Shown here one piece after another: positions 1 through 11,451 of a stretch of 64,000 nucleotides of DNA. Position numbers and translations under genes: made by a program. Each line of letters opens with the position of its first letter. Position 1 is the first letter of the stretch. Origin of the DNA: Acanthosoma haemorrhoidale (Eukaryota; Arthropoda; Insecta; Hemiptera; Acanthosomatidae); the NCBI GenBank assembly GCA_930367205.1, contig OV884015.1, positions 110,486,509-110,550,508 of the forward strand. The letters are read 5' to 3'. The notes under the pieces were generated by a model that saw only the letters and a program-made list of their open reading frames with translations, was not told the origin of the DNA and did no database searches.

Positions 1-2599
1 AACATCCTCGTCGCGGGACCCCCCCCCCTGTCGAAGCGGAGGGATGCTGAAATATCTCCTATTTATAGAGACTCTAAATCTAGCGCCCCCCTCGGGGTAA
101 ATCCCTTCTGGTCCATCTCTCCCCATGATTTATTCAAAGTGATCTATGTCTGAGAGTAGATTTCTGCCAATTTTACGAGTATAAGGCACTAGCCTCTATC
201 GTATGGTACGATGGACTCCTTCGCATGTTACAGCACCTGTGGTATTTATATTTGTAGTTCCTTCAGTGGCGTAATGTCTAGAGTGCCTGACACTAGACAC
301 TCTCATGAGAGCAAACTGCATATCACAACTACATCGAAAATGAAGGGTTTTATCCAGCCTTATTTAAAGATCTGGCCCTGCTCTATTTACTGGATAGCCC
401 GAAAATATTTTCTTTTATTAATTATGTGTTGAGATTTCCAGAGCAAGGTTGGCAAAAGGTATTTTATAATATCGTCCAAACCAACGTTGGTCACTTCCTA
501 TCTGCCATTTTCATGGTCTAAGAAAGAATTATTAATAAATTTGCTTTATATATTATAGCTTAAATGTAGCATTTTTTTTTTTATAAATATAGTAAAGGTG
601 AAAATCCACCATAAATTGTTATTGTGCAAAAAACTCTTTCACAAAAAATTCTTATAACTGCATTACCAAGAATTTTTTACTATTCTAAAGGGAGACTGAA
701 AGGAAACTAACAACTAATTTAGGATTTAAAACAACTCATAAATAAAATAGATATTACACAAAACTAAAAGACGAAATTGAACCCAACAGGAATCTGACAA
801 AGAAGACAAAATTTACATTGGTCGAACAACCTAAAAAATAGAATTTATTCATAGTTGATTAGATTACAAATATAAAACTAAAGATGAAAAATGAGCTAAA
901 ACATCCTTAAAAAGCTAAAATATAAATTTTATTTTACGAAATTCCAAATTTAAATAAAACGTTAAAAATTACGAGATTTTTTCCTAAAGCTTTACATAAT
1001 ACAGAAAATTTCCATTACAGTGTGAAATTCAAAACTGACTACAAAAATCTAAATAATTTTTATTTCGAAACGCTAAAAATGTTAGAGTGGGATTGATAGA
1101 AAAATGAATTTATTGAATAAATTGTTTTGGTTTGGGACAATTAACAATTAGATCTGATTGATCATCAACTGATCAGTCGTTTTTTCATAATTATTGCAGT
1201 CTTACAATGTATAACCTCACACGTGTAAGAGGGGTGGTTCTCTTTTATTCATGTTTTCAGTTATAACTTATAACCCTTAGCATTGGTCGAGGGTTACAGT
1301 TAGTTACCCCTCTGGCCTCTCTTCAGAACAGAGGGGATTAGAAATTCTTGGTAATACAATTCAAAAAAACTCCTTCACAATATTTATAAAAAAAAAAATC
1401 AGATCCGCTCACATAACAAATATAGAAATTAATTTGGCCCTCTGAATAGAAATTAATATCCTTAGAATCTGTTGTTTTAAAAATTCTTCTTCCAAAGCTG
1501 ATTTGCTTTGTCATCAAAATAGTGTCCAAAAAACCAAGCTCCCTCCATCTATTGCTGATTGCATCGAGGTTGTCAGAAATGGGTAATTTTTCAACTGAAA
1601 CTTTGCCCACAAGTTATCAAATAGTTGTTCTTTGATTTTCTTTGACACACGCTCATGATTGATGTTCCTCGACAGAAGAAGTACTTCCACGATATTCCTT
1701 TCAGTCTAAAATATTCCTAGTAATTTTTTAACAACGATTAACCGGGGCCTGCGCCAGACTAGATGCATTATCACTGGCCAAAACTTCGTTATTTAAAATA
1801 GAAAATAAAAATATTTTCACACTTGAACATCTTAGAAATAGCTATTATAGTAATCAAAAACTGATTATTTGTAAAACATGAACAGGTTCTTTGTTACATG
1901 GAGGTTTAAACTAAAGAAAATTCACAAATCCTGGGCAATGTAATTATAACAAGGAAATCCCATAGTGAGCAGATCGTTAATGAATCAATCAAAGTCAAAA
2001 CGAGCAAAAGCATTTCTCCATTCATAACGACTTAATGAAAATGACTTAGCTATAATGACTTGATCTAAAACAAGTTTTACTGCATACAAGTGGTTTTCAG
2101 CTTATGATAGGTCAAGTGCTTGTTGACCAACTATGACTTAAAAAGGAATACGGAAGTGCGGGCTTGAGAGGCTTTTCTTCGAAGGTAGATTAGATTGCTA
2201 AGTAGATATTTTATGGGCTTTGGGCCTTTGAAGGGTTAGGCTGCTTCACTTGGATTCATTATTGTATATTTTAAACAATGCCTGACTGAACGTATTTTAT
2301 ACCAATTTCAAGTTTCACATAAGTACTATAAAATCCCCTGAGTGAATGAGCAGAAACATAAAATCAAAATTTGATGAATGCTACAGTAACAGGTACGACA
2401 TCTATCCCACAGGGTCCCGATCAGAGGTCCCCATCCCGCAGGACCCACCAGAGCATGAAGTATTGACATTCCAATCAGTGATCCACTTTTAATACCAACA
2501 TCTGCCCCTGTCACGATACTTCAAATAACCGGGCAAGCGTTTAAATAAAGGCTATTGCTACAATGTATATTGTAATTTGGTTATGGCAGAGGCTCTACT
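1..2599. other. AT-rich spacer, no gene recognised
   Basis: Long A/T runs and short scattered ORFs without recognisable domains. The short ORFs at 211-432, 1338-1610 and 2326-2514 have no motif or splice context that supports them. A palindromic patch near 1158-1182 (TGATCATCAACTGATCA) is the only local structure noted. Confidence 0.5.
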
Positions 2600-2870
2600 T
2601 TGAAATAGAGTTATAGTTCAATGACACAGCGGTAGCTGCCGTTAAAACTATCCAAGGGAATAGAATAAAAACTCATTCACCAAACGATCTATTATTGATT
2701 TTTACAACATACCAAGTACTCCTCATTGAACCAGCAAGTGAGAACAATTATGAAATATTGTAGGAGACTTCAATGCACACAGCCGTTGGATAGACTATTA
2801 GCAGAATGTACCATACAATTATGTACTTACAAGAACCTTGAAACACTAAAGTAATTCTTCATAATTTGAT
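2600..2870 (+). pseudogene. Jockey-type LINE endonuclease fragment
   Basis: Around 2757-2800 the plus strand reads I-V-G-D-F-N-A-H-S-R-W, matching the GDFNAH core of the apurinic-like endonuclease of Jockey/I-type non-LTR retrotransposons. Upstream codons (A-V-K-T-I-Q-G-N) resemble the preceding part of the same domain. In the intact enzyme this domain nicks target DNA to prime reverse transcription. Here it is a short, stop-interrupted relic lying about 100 bp before the 3' end of family J1, so the two are probably parts of one internally deleted copy. That link is inferred from proximity and shared orientation. Confidence 0.6.
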
Positions 2871-2971
2871 GAGCCTGAAACAATGGTCAAATTCAGGTCA
2901 TATTCCTGTTTCGGTGATATCAGGTCATGTCCCTTCAAAAACTAACTGTTTGTTTGGTTTAGACTCTGTGT

Positions 2972-3385
2972 AAATCCCCTAGCACAGTCATTACACTGCA
3001 CCACTCATCCCTATAATCCTCATCGGAGACTAAAACGGTCGTGGCCTAGTGACCTGCTATAAATACGTGACAGTGGGAGACCTGGAAATGGCCGGTTTCT
3101 CCAATTATGTCCTGAGCGTATGTGGCTCTCGCGCTCTTCGTCAGCCTCCGCTGGCTCGATTCCGGTGACGCGGCTGACGTAGAGACTCCGCTTCCTCTTT
3201 CGCATGCGAGGGAGGTGACGAATATGTGGATTTGGGAGGTTTCTGGGCTAGTTGTAAATACTGTATGAATGAGCGAGTGAATGAAAATTGTAAATATGGT
3301 ATGGATGAAAACATTTATCACAATTACTTATTGCCCAATGAGGCAGATTGTAATTTTATCATAATAAAAATAAATAAATAAAAGA
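2972..3385 (+). mobile_element. J1 Jockey-like LINE, 3' end
   Basis: This segment matches five other places in the window (11452-12222, 41828-42174, 50497-51195, 52060-52282, 56197-56868). It contains the last codons of a reverse-transcriptase ORF (compare the intact tail at 56211-56564), a GC-rich 3' UTR with repeated GAATGA-type motifs, and an A-rich tail of TAAA/AATAAA repeats ending near 3381. Copies are 5' truncated or internally deleted, as is usual for LINEs. Small ORFs called inside it are not real genes. Confidence 0.75.
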
Positions 3386-3670
3386 CTTATGTAATGTATT
3401 ATTGGTTTAAATTGACCTTAACTGGTCCAACTCAAGCAACCGAACAGCTCAGCTCTAGCGTTCCATGACCACCTTGAGACTAAAAACCGCCCATTTTTAC
3501 AAACGGATTTGTCTGCAATGAAAATTATTAGTTTGTGCCAATTATAATTTCTGATTCGCTATCCAAGTACCATCATGTTCCCTTAATGTATTCCCAAATT
3601 TCTAGTTCAGGCTGTGTTATATGCGATCTATTGACATCCAAATAAGTTGACATAAATATGATATAAACAA

Positions 3671-3704
3671 ATAGGGTATAGGGTATAGGGTATAGGGTAT
3701 ATAT
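3671..3704. repeat. 7-bp microsatellite (TAGGGTA)n
   Basis: About four to five tandem copies of a 7-base unit reading TAGGGTA. It is only superficially telomere-like; the usual insect telomere unit is TTAGG. Confidence 0.7.
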
Positions 3705-4227
3705 ACGTGAGATGGACAAAATGGGAAGGGCGGAGGAAATAGATAGATGGAAGGACGGGGGCCATGATGTTTACTAGAGAGATGAGAGATGCTGATACAG
3801 CATCACAGATCTGGACCGATTTAGGGGTTATTGGCGGCGCGGAACCTCACATATTGAGCCCCGATGTATCCCCTTTATCCTGCCCTATTCCACATTCCCT
3901 CCCTTGGGATCTAGTCTCCCTTCCCTATTGCTGTCCTTATTAGCTTAGCTCACTTTCCCGTCTCGCCACTGTTTTATATTGGACTCGAAGATTTCTTTGT
4001 GCCTCATCATTTCGATTCATCGCTACGTATATTATAGGCTCATTAGTCTCACTATAAAACCCTTTTTATTTTTATTTTGGTTCAGTATGGCTTCGCCTAG
4101 TAAAAATTAAAAAAAATCACAGGTAAACAAAAACAACAAGATTCTGGCTTAAAATACATCAAGCATTCTTCGATAATTTTCCTTATTTTCTAACGCATTA
4201 AAAAGTTCACTAATATACACTATAATA

Positions 4228-5618
4228 CGAGGGCGTACCCAACAGAAACCGAACTGATGTATGTGGGGGAGTTTTTTTGTACCGGTTTTCGCCGCTAGAA
4301 ACATGTAAAGCAACTTTTTACCAGTCAGCATGCCAAGTGCCGTCCTTTGGAACACGGAGAAGGTTCCGTTTTACTAAGTCGTTTTTGTGATGGATTTTCG
4401 CGAAAGCGAGTGGCCAAAAAGGTTTGCTTTTTTCTCAGGAACACTGCCATAAAAACACTTGAAATGTTAAAAGCGGCCCACAAGGATGATTTCTAAAAGT
4501 CGCGAAATGTCAATTAATGATCAACCTTCACGTCCTTCGACGGCTCAAAGCAACCGTGTAAAGTGGTAAGAACGTGTAAAGCCACTTTTCACCGGTCAGT
4601 AAGCCGAGTGCCGCCATCGGGGATGGTTCCGTTCTGCGTGTGTTAATTTATTTGTGACAGTTGTTTTGGGCGCTCGTCGTTTTCGTGGTGGCTGGTTTTC
4701 GTGAACAACGCGCGGCCGTGTAGTTTTGCTTCCTGCTCAGGAGAAATGACACAGAATCTCTTGAAATGTTAAAAGCGGTCTACAAGAATGATACTATGGG
4801 GAAAACACAAGTGTTTGAGCAGTTTTCCGTTTTAAAAATCAAGTAATGTTTAACCACACTCTGTCCTTTGACAGCCCGAATAACTGAACGAATGTCGAAA
4901 CAATCTTGCATCCTGGAAGATTGAAGATGGACCATTGAAGAAGTTGCGAAGAAATCTGAAGTGACTTGGAGTTCAGTACAGCGAGTTTAAAGTAAACATT
5001 TGGCGATGAGAATTGTGGCTTCAAAATTTGTTCCTGCACTACTGATTGCACAGCAAACACGACTTCATTTGGAAGCATGTTTTGTTGTTTGAAGGAAGAG
5101 CTCTTGAAATGACCCAAACTTTTTTCCAAGGTCACCACAGTTGACCAATCATTGTTTTATGGCAAAAACTAAGCAAAAATCAAGTCAATTGATAACTCCG
5201 AATTCGCCTCACCTCGAAAATTCTCGTCAGGTGAGATCAAATATTTAGACGATTCAAAGCGATTTCCCCCGGAACAGACAGGTAACCAGATTGCTTGTTG
5301 AGGAAAAGGCCTGATTTGTGACAGTCGAGGTACTGGTTTTTCTAACCACTACAACGCTCCCGTTCACACAGCACACTGTACGCGCCGATTTTTGACCACC
5401 GTACCCCATCCTCCCTATTCACACGGTCTAGCCCCCCTATGACTTCTTTTTATTCCCCCACTTCATTGAAATGAAAGGAAAGCGTTTTGCGGACGAAATT
5501 TTTCGAACAGTGGAATAAAATATTGGACAAGTGATTCAAAGGAGAGTACTTTGAACAAGATTGACGGTTTTTTGTAAAAAAAAAAAAAATAGTTGGATTT
5601 CTTTTGGGTTAGCCCTCG
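4228..5618 (+). mobile_element. Degraded mariner transposon with TA target duplication
   Basis: Terminal inverted repeats begin CGAGGGCGTACCCAACAGAA on the left and, read inward on the other strand, CGAGGGCTAACCCAAAAGAA on the right. Both ends are flanked by TA (4226-4227 and 5619-5620), the mariner target duplication. The inside holds mariner-transposase relics: an N-terminal E-Q-R-A-A-V / L-E-M-L-K-A-V-Y region near 4700-4800 and a C-terminal K-G-K-R-F-A-D-E patch near 5470-5500, all broken by stops. The 1391-bp length is near that of full mariners. The N-terminal block occurs twice, about 4301-4497 and 4571-4800, clearly diverged. No functional transposase is possible. Confidence 0.8.
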
Positions 5619-5620
5619 TA

Positions 5621-6943
5621 TATTTAAGTAGCCACTAATATTACAAAATTATAAATAAAAGCGTTATAAATGTATAAACACCACCTTCAAGCAGGTGCTC
5701 CGAGTACAAGGATCCACTCAACCCAAATATCCCTTTATTTTTCCCTCATCCTTAATCTTATAATTAGAGAGCTAAGAAAAAGAAAAAAAAATTATAAATG
5801 TATACAATTTAATATCAAGTAGAGGTTATTTATTTATTTAACTTTGTACAAGGTATCTATTTACATATTTATATTCTAATATTTTATATTTGAACGAAAA
5901 GCTACCGCGTCCTAAGAGATTAGCCCCCTCGTCTAGACCTCTCTGCTCTAGTCGGGATAAAAGGAATTCTTCCTTAGCCACAGCCCATTCTCTGGCTAAG
6001 AGTATCTGCTCGTTAGGGTTTTATTATATAAAACATAATAATAAAAGCACCAAGACCGAAAATGTTATAAATATTCGAATAAAATGACTTACAGAGAAAA
6101 TCAAAATCTATATCATAAAGCATGCTAATTAATATTATTTGCACCAGTTTTGTAGATTGGTTGAAATTTCAGAAAATAAAAAGTCGTGAAGAACATATAT
6201 ACGTACGTGACGCAATACGTCAGGTTTTTTAATAAATAGTTGTCCCATCTAGCATTTGGAATCGCGTTTGAGACACAAAACAAGCTAATATTTTTTGAAT
6301 AATAAATCTTGAAAAAAAACAAACAAAGAACTAAAACTAAATCCCTAAGCCTGACACACAGCCAACACCAGCTAATAGTTTCCAGTTCACTCTAAATGGA
6401 AGAACTACTAATTAGTTTAACTTAACTTTAGCTATAAAGTTAACTTCGTCTCTCTCAGACTATTTTTCTTTATTATCATTAAAAATTATGGGTGCACAGT
6501 TAAGTTTTATTTATTTTTCCTTTTTTTTTTATTTGCCTCCTAACTTCTACAGAGGCTACAACTTTCGTTTCCGTAACGTTCTAAACCGGATAAAACACAA
6601 CAATATTTCTTACGCTCACTTTTTCTACTTAGTGTCAACTTTTCATTTTTCATAAAGTTTTTCAATTGTTCAATTATTCATACTATTTTCATAAGCCAAC
6701 TAAACTATCGGGACAACTAAGGAGTAACAGTTAGAAGTGTTCTGGAAAGATTAAACAATACTCGAAATCTTAACTTTTTTTAAAAACGATACAAATTAAT
6801 TATACTTAAGCCCTAACTGTTAAAGTGTTAGGATAAAAAAGACAGCAAAAAAAAAAAAACATGCATAAATTTGACTAACATAAACTATCAAAGGAAATAC
6901 CGGGTAATTTGCTAGTATGTGATAACGAGGAATGCACGAAAAT
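5621..6943. other. AT-rich spacer
   Basis: Low-complexity AT-rich DNA with poly-T runs. Nothing is recognised except an unassigned minus-strand reading frame at 5836-6022, listed separately. Confidence 0.45.
5836..6022 (-). other. Unassigned open reading frame without ATG
   Basis: Read on the minus strand this gives about 60 codons without a stop, starting around N-E-Q-I-L-L-A-R-E-W-A-V-A-K-E and ending ...Y-L-V-Q-S-stop. The first two thirds are charged and amphipathic, and GC content is higher than in the flanks, so it looks more protein-like than other ORFs nearby. No start codon or convincing splice acceptor is visible and I do not recognise a family. It could be a terminal exon, a transposon gag relic or chance. 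Confidence 0.25.
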
Positions 6944-6945
6944 TA

Positions 6946-7316
6946 GGGGGACCGGAAATTAATATCGTCTTTTTAACATTAAATTCAAACAAAGAAATTT
7001 TTAACAAGATTTTGATCAATGATGTAATTACCCTCGTTATCAGCAACCTTTTGCCATCTAGTGTGCAAATTTTCAATTCCTCATCGATCAAAATCAATTG
7101 GTTTTTGAGCAAAATATCTGGAGATGGCATTTTGGACAATTTTGAAATTTGTTGCCACTTAAAAAATGTAGCGATCGGAATTAATGAAAATCCGACATCG
7201 GGCGAGTATGGTGGTTGAGGCAATATCTCCCACCATTGATTAAAACAAAAACGTGTTAAAAATTTATATTTTTACTTTAATGAAAAAAAGAAAACAACAT
7301 TACTTTCCGGTCCCCC
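6946..7316 (-). mobile_element. 371-bp internally deleted mariner derivative
   Basis: Inverted termini read GGGGGACCGGAAATT (left) and, in reverse complement, GGGGGACCGGAAAGT (right). Each end abuts TA, the mariner target site. On the minus strand the inside encodes a relic with P-H/Q-P-P-Y-S-P-D, close to the P-P-Y-S-P-D-L-A-P-S-D motif around the last catalytic Asp of mariner transposase, followed by a diverged C-terminal region. The upstream two thirds of a transposase are absent, so it could only move with transposase supplied in trans. Confidence 0.75.
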
Positions 7317-7599
7317 TATTATATTAAAATGTTCCACTGTCAATGGTTTTTGACTTTGTAGTTCAGGAGCTTTTTTAATTTTTTCACACCATAGTCGTTA
7401 AGTTATTAAAGAAGGTTTTGAGGACAACAATAAAAATCACGGATTTCATATCGTTCAATTTTAGCATCATGTAAATAATGAATAAATCAATGGTACAACA
7501 TTAAGAGATAAGCTACTTTCTTTATTCAAATAGCTACTCAGTCATCCTCGCTAGGCTAAATAAACCCAGTCCATACCCACAAGCCAACCACTATGCTAT

Positions 7600-8066
7600 C
7601 GGAACTGTCGAATTCATCATTACGACTTTAACTGTCGAACACATCATTACGACTTTAACTGTCGAATTCATCATTACGACTTTAACTGTCGAACTCATCA
7701 TTTCTACTTTAACTGTTGAACACATCATTACGACTTTAACTGTCGAATTCATCATTACGACTTTAACTGTCGAACTCATCATTTCTACTTTAACTGTTGA
7801 ACACATCATTACGACTTTAACTGTCGAACTCATCATTACGACTTTAGCTGTCGAACACATCATTACGACTTTAACTGTCGAACACATCATTACGACTTTA
7901 ACTGTCGAACTCATCATTACGACTTTAAATGTCGAACTCATCATTACGACTTTAAATGTCGAACTCATCATTACGACTTTAACTGTCGAACACATCATTA
8001 CGACTTTAACTGTCGAACTCATCATTACGACTTTAACTGTCGAACACATCATTACGACTTTAACTG
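7600..8066. repeat. 27-bp minisatellite, about 17 units
   Basis: Unit reads approximately TTAACTGTCGAACTCATC plus ATTACGACT. Variants alternate AACTCATC, AACACATC and AATTCATC. Because 27 is divisible by three, the minus strand shows a repetitive 153-codon ORF (unit M-M-C-S-T-V-K-V-V) that has no other sign of being a gene. Confidence 0.9.
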
Positions 8067-8231
8067 ATATTGTTGAGCAGTGTTTAATTTAGACTTTTTG
8101 CAACAGTAACTTTAACTGAACACTATGTCATCTGGAGCAACTGATATTTATATTTACCAGGTTCTCACGGCGCGAGATTTGACAACTGTCAACTACCTAA
8201 GCCAGTTCCTGATATACAAATATATAAAACT

Positions 8232-8620
8232 ATGAGAGAATGTATTCGCGAAGCAGAAGTTTCATCCACCGGGGACACCCACTCACGTTTTTTGACTCGT
8301 TGCAGCACCTAACTAACCCAGTGTTTAACACTATAACTCCACCACCCTTCCCACATCGATGGCAACAGACTGTCGCGGGAAATTAGGTTAAGATTTAGTT
8401 TAAGTCATTATTGTTAGATGTAAGTAACTTTTCAGTCTATGATAAATAAGGCGAGCCCCATCACTTTTAATAAATTCAGTTCATTAATGTACAATGTACA
8501 ACATTATACTTTTGTAAAATGCAGATCAATATTAGTATAAAACAGAATTTGTACAAAATGTAGCCAAGCTACAGGAAATACAATAAAGCAATTGTAAATA
8601 GATTCGTTTGTAGAATATAT
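8232..8620 (+). mobile_element. J2 Jockey-like LINE, 3' end
   Basis: Positions about 8240-8385 encode the C-terminus of a Jockey-type reverse-transcriptase ORF: E-F-I-H-R-G-H, then F-F-D-S-L-Q-H-L-T-N-P, then a proline-rich tail and a stop. It is related to the minus-strand copies at 24240-24718, 26640-27182 and 58562-59400. The 3' UTR includes GGCGAGCCCCATCAC and GATTCGTTTGTAG, both shared with those copies. It is 5' truncated with no full reverse-transcriptase domain. Confidence 0.7.
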
Positions 8621-10008
8621 GTAAGTTTGAACGTTACCGCCAAACTTCGGCACATATGCTAGATGTCCCTACAGAGCTTACTAGGATCGCATGATGCTCC
8701 CAGTTGTAACCTCCTGAATATGGCTACTTTTGTTAAGACAATGGTCAAAGCTTATTATCGACAATTGTATTGATTCAGGTTAGTTATAAGTTTTTTTTTG
8801 TTTATTGTAATATTTGCAGCGCTAGCTAATGTGTACATATGTTTAATATTACAGTTCTAAACTACATCTGCAAGTGTTCGATTTATAACCTGAGAACCTC
8901 CACCTCCTTTAAGTTTCTGAATTCGAAACTTAAATATATATTTTGTAACATATACTAATTTTGTTACAAAGGGATATGAAAAAAAAAAAAATGTATTTGC
9001 TAGCTGTTACGATTTTTCACTACTGGGAACAGTTATGCCAACTTCCTGAAAGCATCTATCACAAGTTCTGATTTTTGAAGTTCTTGAAAGAAAAAACACT
9101 CCTTATTTATTTTGAATACGTTCCCAGGCAACATACCACCTGGTTCCTTTCCCTGCGTTCTTCATGTTGTGGATTCCATATGATAAGTTCTTCCTCGTGA
9201 AAATCCCAGAGCTCCATTATTCACGGGTAAGGACAAGTCCTGACAATTACGAGTCATTACGCTCCAACGGCGCGAGGTATGAAAAATTTCAGAAAACGCC
9301 GGCCACACCACGCCTCTTTGGAATAATTTATCTTAAGATTCACTTTACAACAAGTGAACTCTTCATCCTTACATGCTTCACTTGTATGTAATGGCCATGA
9401 GTTGCTTTACTGCTTCGGAGAATGGAAAATTATGAAATTGCTGAATTAAATTGCAAAGTTAGGTACTTTGTGACGTGGACTATTATTTTCCAGGACTCTA
9501 AACCTGGAGAAATTCCTGGAATTCCTTAGTCCCCTAGTATCACGGGAGCTATTTTTTTCTCAAATAAGACGGTGTTTTAATTTCGCTTTATTTAGTCTTT
9601 AAAAACTTTAAGGAAAATGCTCGGATCAGTTTCAAAGTTTGTTGATATTGTACATTTTAAACTCGGAGCACTTGCTATGTGACGTTTTAAAGATAATAAC
9701 TTTTTTCTCTTGAAGTTTATATTCCAGGTATTATTGAACAGAAATTTATTTGTTCTGTCGTTTGACGCTTCTGCCAACGACAACAACCTATAAAAAATAT
9801 AGACGTTTGCATAAGTTTTAGTTTGGTAAATATCTTTTAAAATTCGAAACAAATATCTTACAACTACAAAAATAACGGTTTAAATGGAACTTTAATGAGT
9901 AATGCCCCAACAAAAATAATTACACTTATTTTACTTTTCTTTAAGTGAATCTTAATTTTTAAATTTCTTTATTCTCTCCAGGAGTGTTATGTTTTCTTAA
10001 TGTCCATA
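8621..10008. other. AT-rich spacer
   Basis: No gene or family is recognised. ORFs at 9164-9391 and 9592-9852 have no recognisable domain. Confidence 0.45.
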
Positions 10009-10811
10009 TAAAGGGTGTCCCAGAATTAACGAGAGATTTGAATTTGCCACCATTTGTGCAGTAAAGTGCTAACAACCTTAAAAAAAAAAACAATTTGGCA
10101 GCTGACAGTTTAGGGTTAGTAAAAATGGAGCGCTACACGATAGGACAACGTGTCTTTATTGTTGAACATTATCTCAAAAATAATGAATGTTTGGCGGCCG
10201 CAGTTCGAAAATTTCATACAAAATATGGTCGGAATAGTGTTTTGAGATCAACTGTAAAGAGATTAATTGAAAAATTTAGGGAGACTGGATCAGTTGGAGA
10301 CACACTGGTCCTCCAAAAACAAGCCGTTTAAATGTCAATATCGAAGCAGTGCGTGAGAGTGTTGTTAAAAATCCATAACACAAATCTTTGTGCCAAAATC
10401 GGATGATATTGATGTGGCCAATATGTGGTTTCAACAAGATGGTGCCACTTGCCATATAGCCCATGAAACAATTCAAATACTGCATGAGACATTTCCAGGT
10501 CGTGTACTCTCTCGTTTCGGTGATCAGAATTGGCCCCCTAGATCGTGTGATTTAACACCTTTAGATTTCTTTTTATGGGGTTATTTGAAGTCAAAGGTGT
10601 ATGTCAACAAGCCCACATCCACCTATACATTAAAAGGGGAAATTCAACCACATTTATGCCAAATGGTCATGGAAAATGTCGACAAAAGAGTGCCAGCAAA
10701 ATCGTGGAGGCCATTTGTCCGATATGTTATTCCATAAATAACCCTATCCTATTTACTTTATAATTCAATAAAAAAATAAAAAAATTGCGATAATTCTGGG
10801 ACACCCTTTAT
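10009..10811 (+). mobile_element. Mar-A: IS630/mariner-type transposon, internally deleted, copy 1
   Basis: Termini are near-perfect inverted repeats beginning AAAGGGTGTCCCAGAATTA, followed on the left by ACG, with TA at both flanks. The copy is about 803 bp, too short for an intact element of this type (roughly 1.2 kb). A second copy sits at 40077-40931 on the opposite strand with a matching internal deletion, so this looks like a non-autonomous subfamily. Confidence 0.85.
10125..10737 (+). pseudogene. Mar-A transposase relic (N-terminal HTH plus C-terminal catalytic part)
   Basis: The likely original start is the ATG at 10125 (M-E-R-Y-T-I-G-Q-R-V-F-I), followed by a helix-turn-helix DNA-binding region up to about 10310 (K-R-L-I-E-K-F-R-E-T-G-S-V-G-D-T). 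After a frame break and a gap, a second frame (from about 10390) carries W-F-Q-Q-D-G-A-T-C-H, with the second catalytic Asp, and S-C-D-L-T-P-L-D-F-F-L-W-G, with the third, giving the DD34D-like spacing of this superfamily. The section with the first catalytic Asp is missing. The intact enzyme would cut and rejoin element ends in the nucleus; this one cannot. Confidence 0.8.
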
Positions 10812-11451
10812 AATAAAGGAGATTTGTCACGAGTAGTCCGACATTTTGTACTTTATGGAGAGAGATACGGTTCTGTATGAAATTTCAAATATCATAAATA
10901 CATCAGTCAAAAGTGTGCTACTCCGCCTTCTCCCCTACAACGGACAATATACTTTACTCCCTCCAGAGTAACAAGGCAATTTGGGATGCACTCATTGCTG
11001 AGGTGACTTGCATATTGATGTTTTAACAAACAATCCATATTGTATCATTAATTGTATTGCTGTGTAAACGATTGTAAGTCTGGGAGAGCTTAGCCTAAGA
11101 AGGAAAGATCATCCACTTGTGGAGGCTTGGTTGGTTGGTTGAGGCCCAACCAATACACAGTTTTAGTGAATTTTATTTTAATTTTGGAGGGTCATTTTAC
11201 AGTAGTTTATTAAATATTTATGACTTTTAGTTTGAATTAAGCTTCTAAAATTTAATATATATTTGTCCATTTCATTCTTAACAGTGGGGTTGTCTAAAGC
11301 ACTCGTAAATACAATTATTTTCTATTAGAAACTGTAGGGGCACTATGGTTGCTATTCATTAATAGTTTATTGTGTAATGATATAAGCTCGTAGAGGTCTC
11401 GGATTAAAGTCATACGATCATATCTTTAATTATGAATGATAGTGGGACTCA
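10812..11451. other. Spacer without recognised features
   Basis: AT-rich DNA between Mar-A copy 1 and a J1 LINE tail. No ORF or repeat was identified. Confidence 0.4.

Noticed and set aside
3671..3704. Telomere-like repeat
   Set aside because: The unit TAGGGTA is not the insect TTAGG unit, and only a few copies occur within ordinary sequence.
7591..8052. 153-codon ORF
   Set aside because: Product of the 27-bp minisatellite; no domain, start context or splice site.
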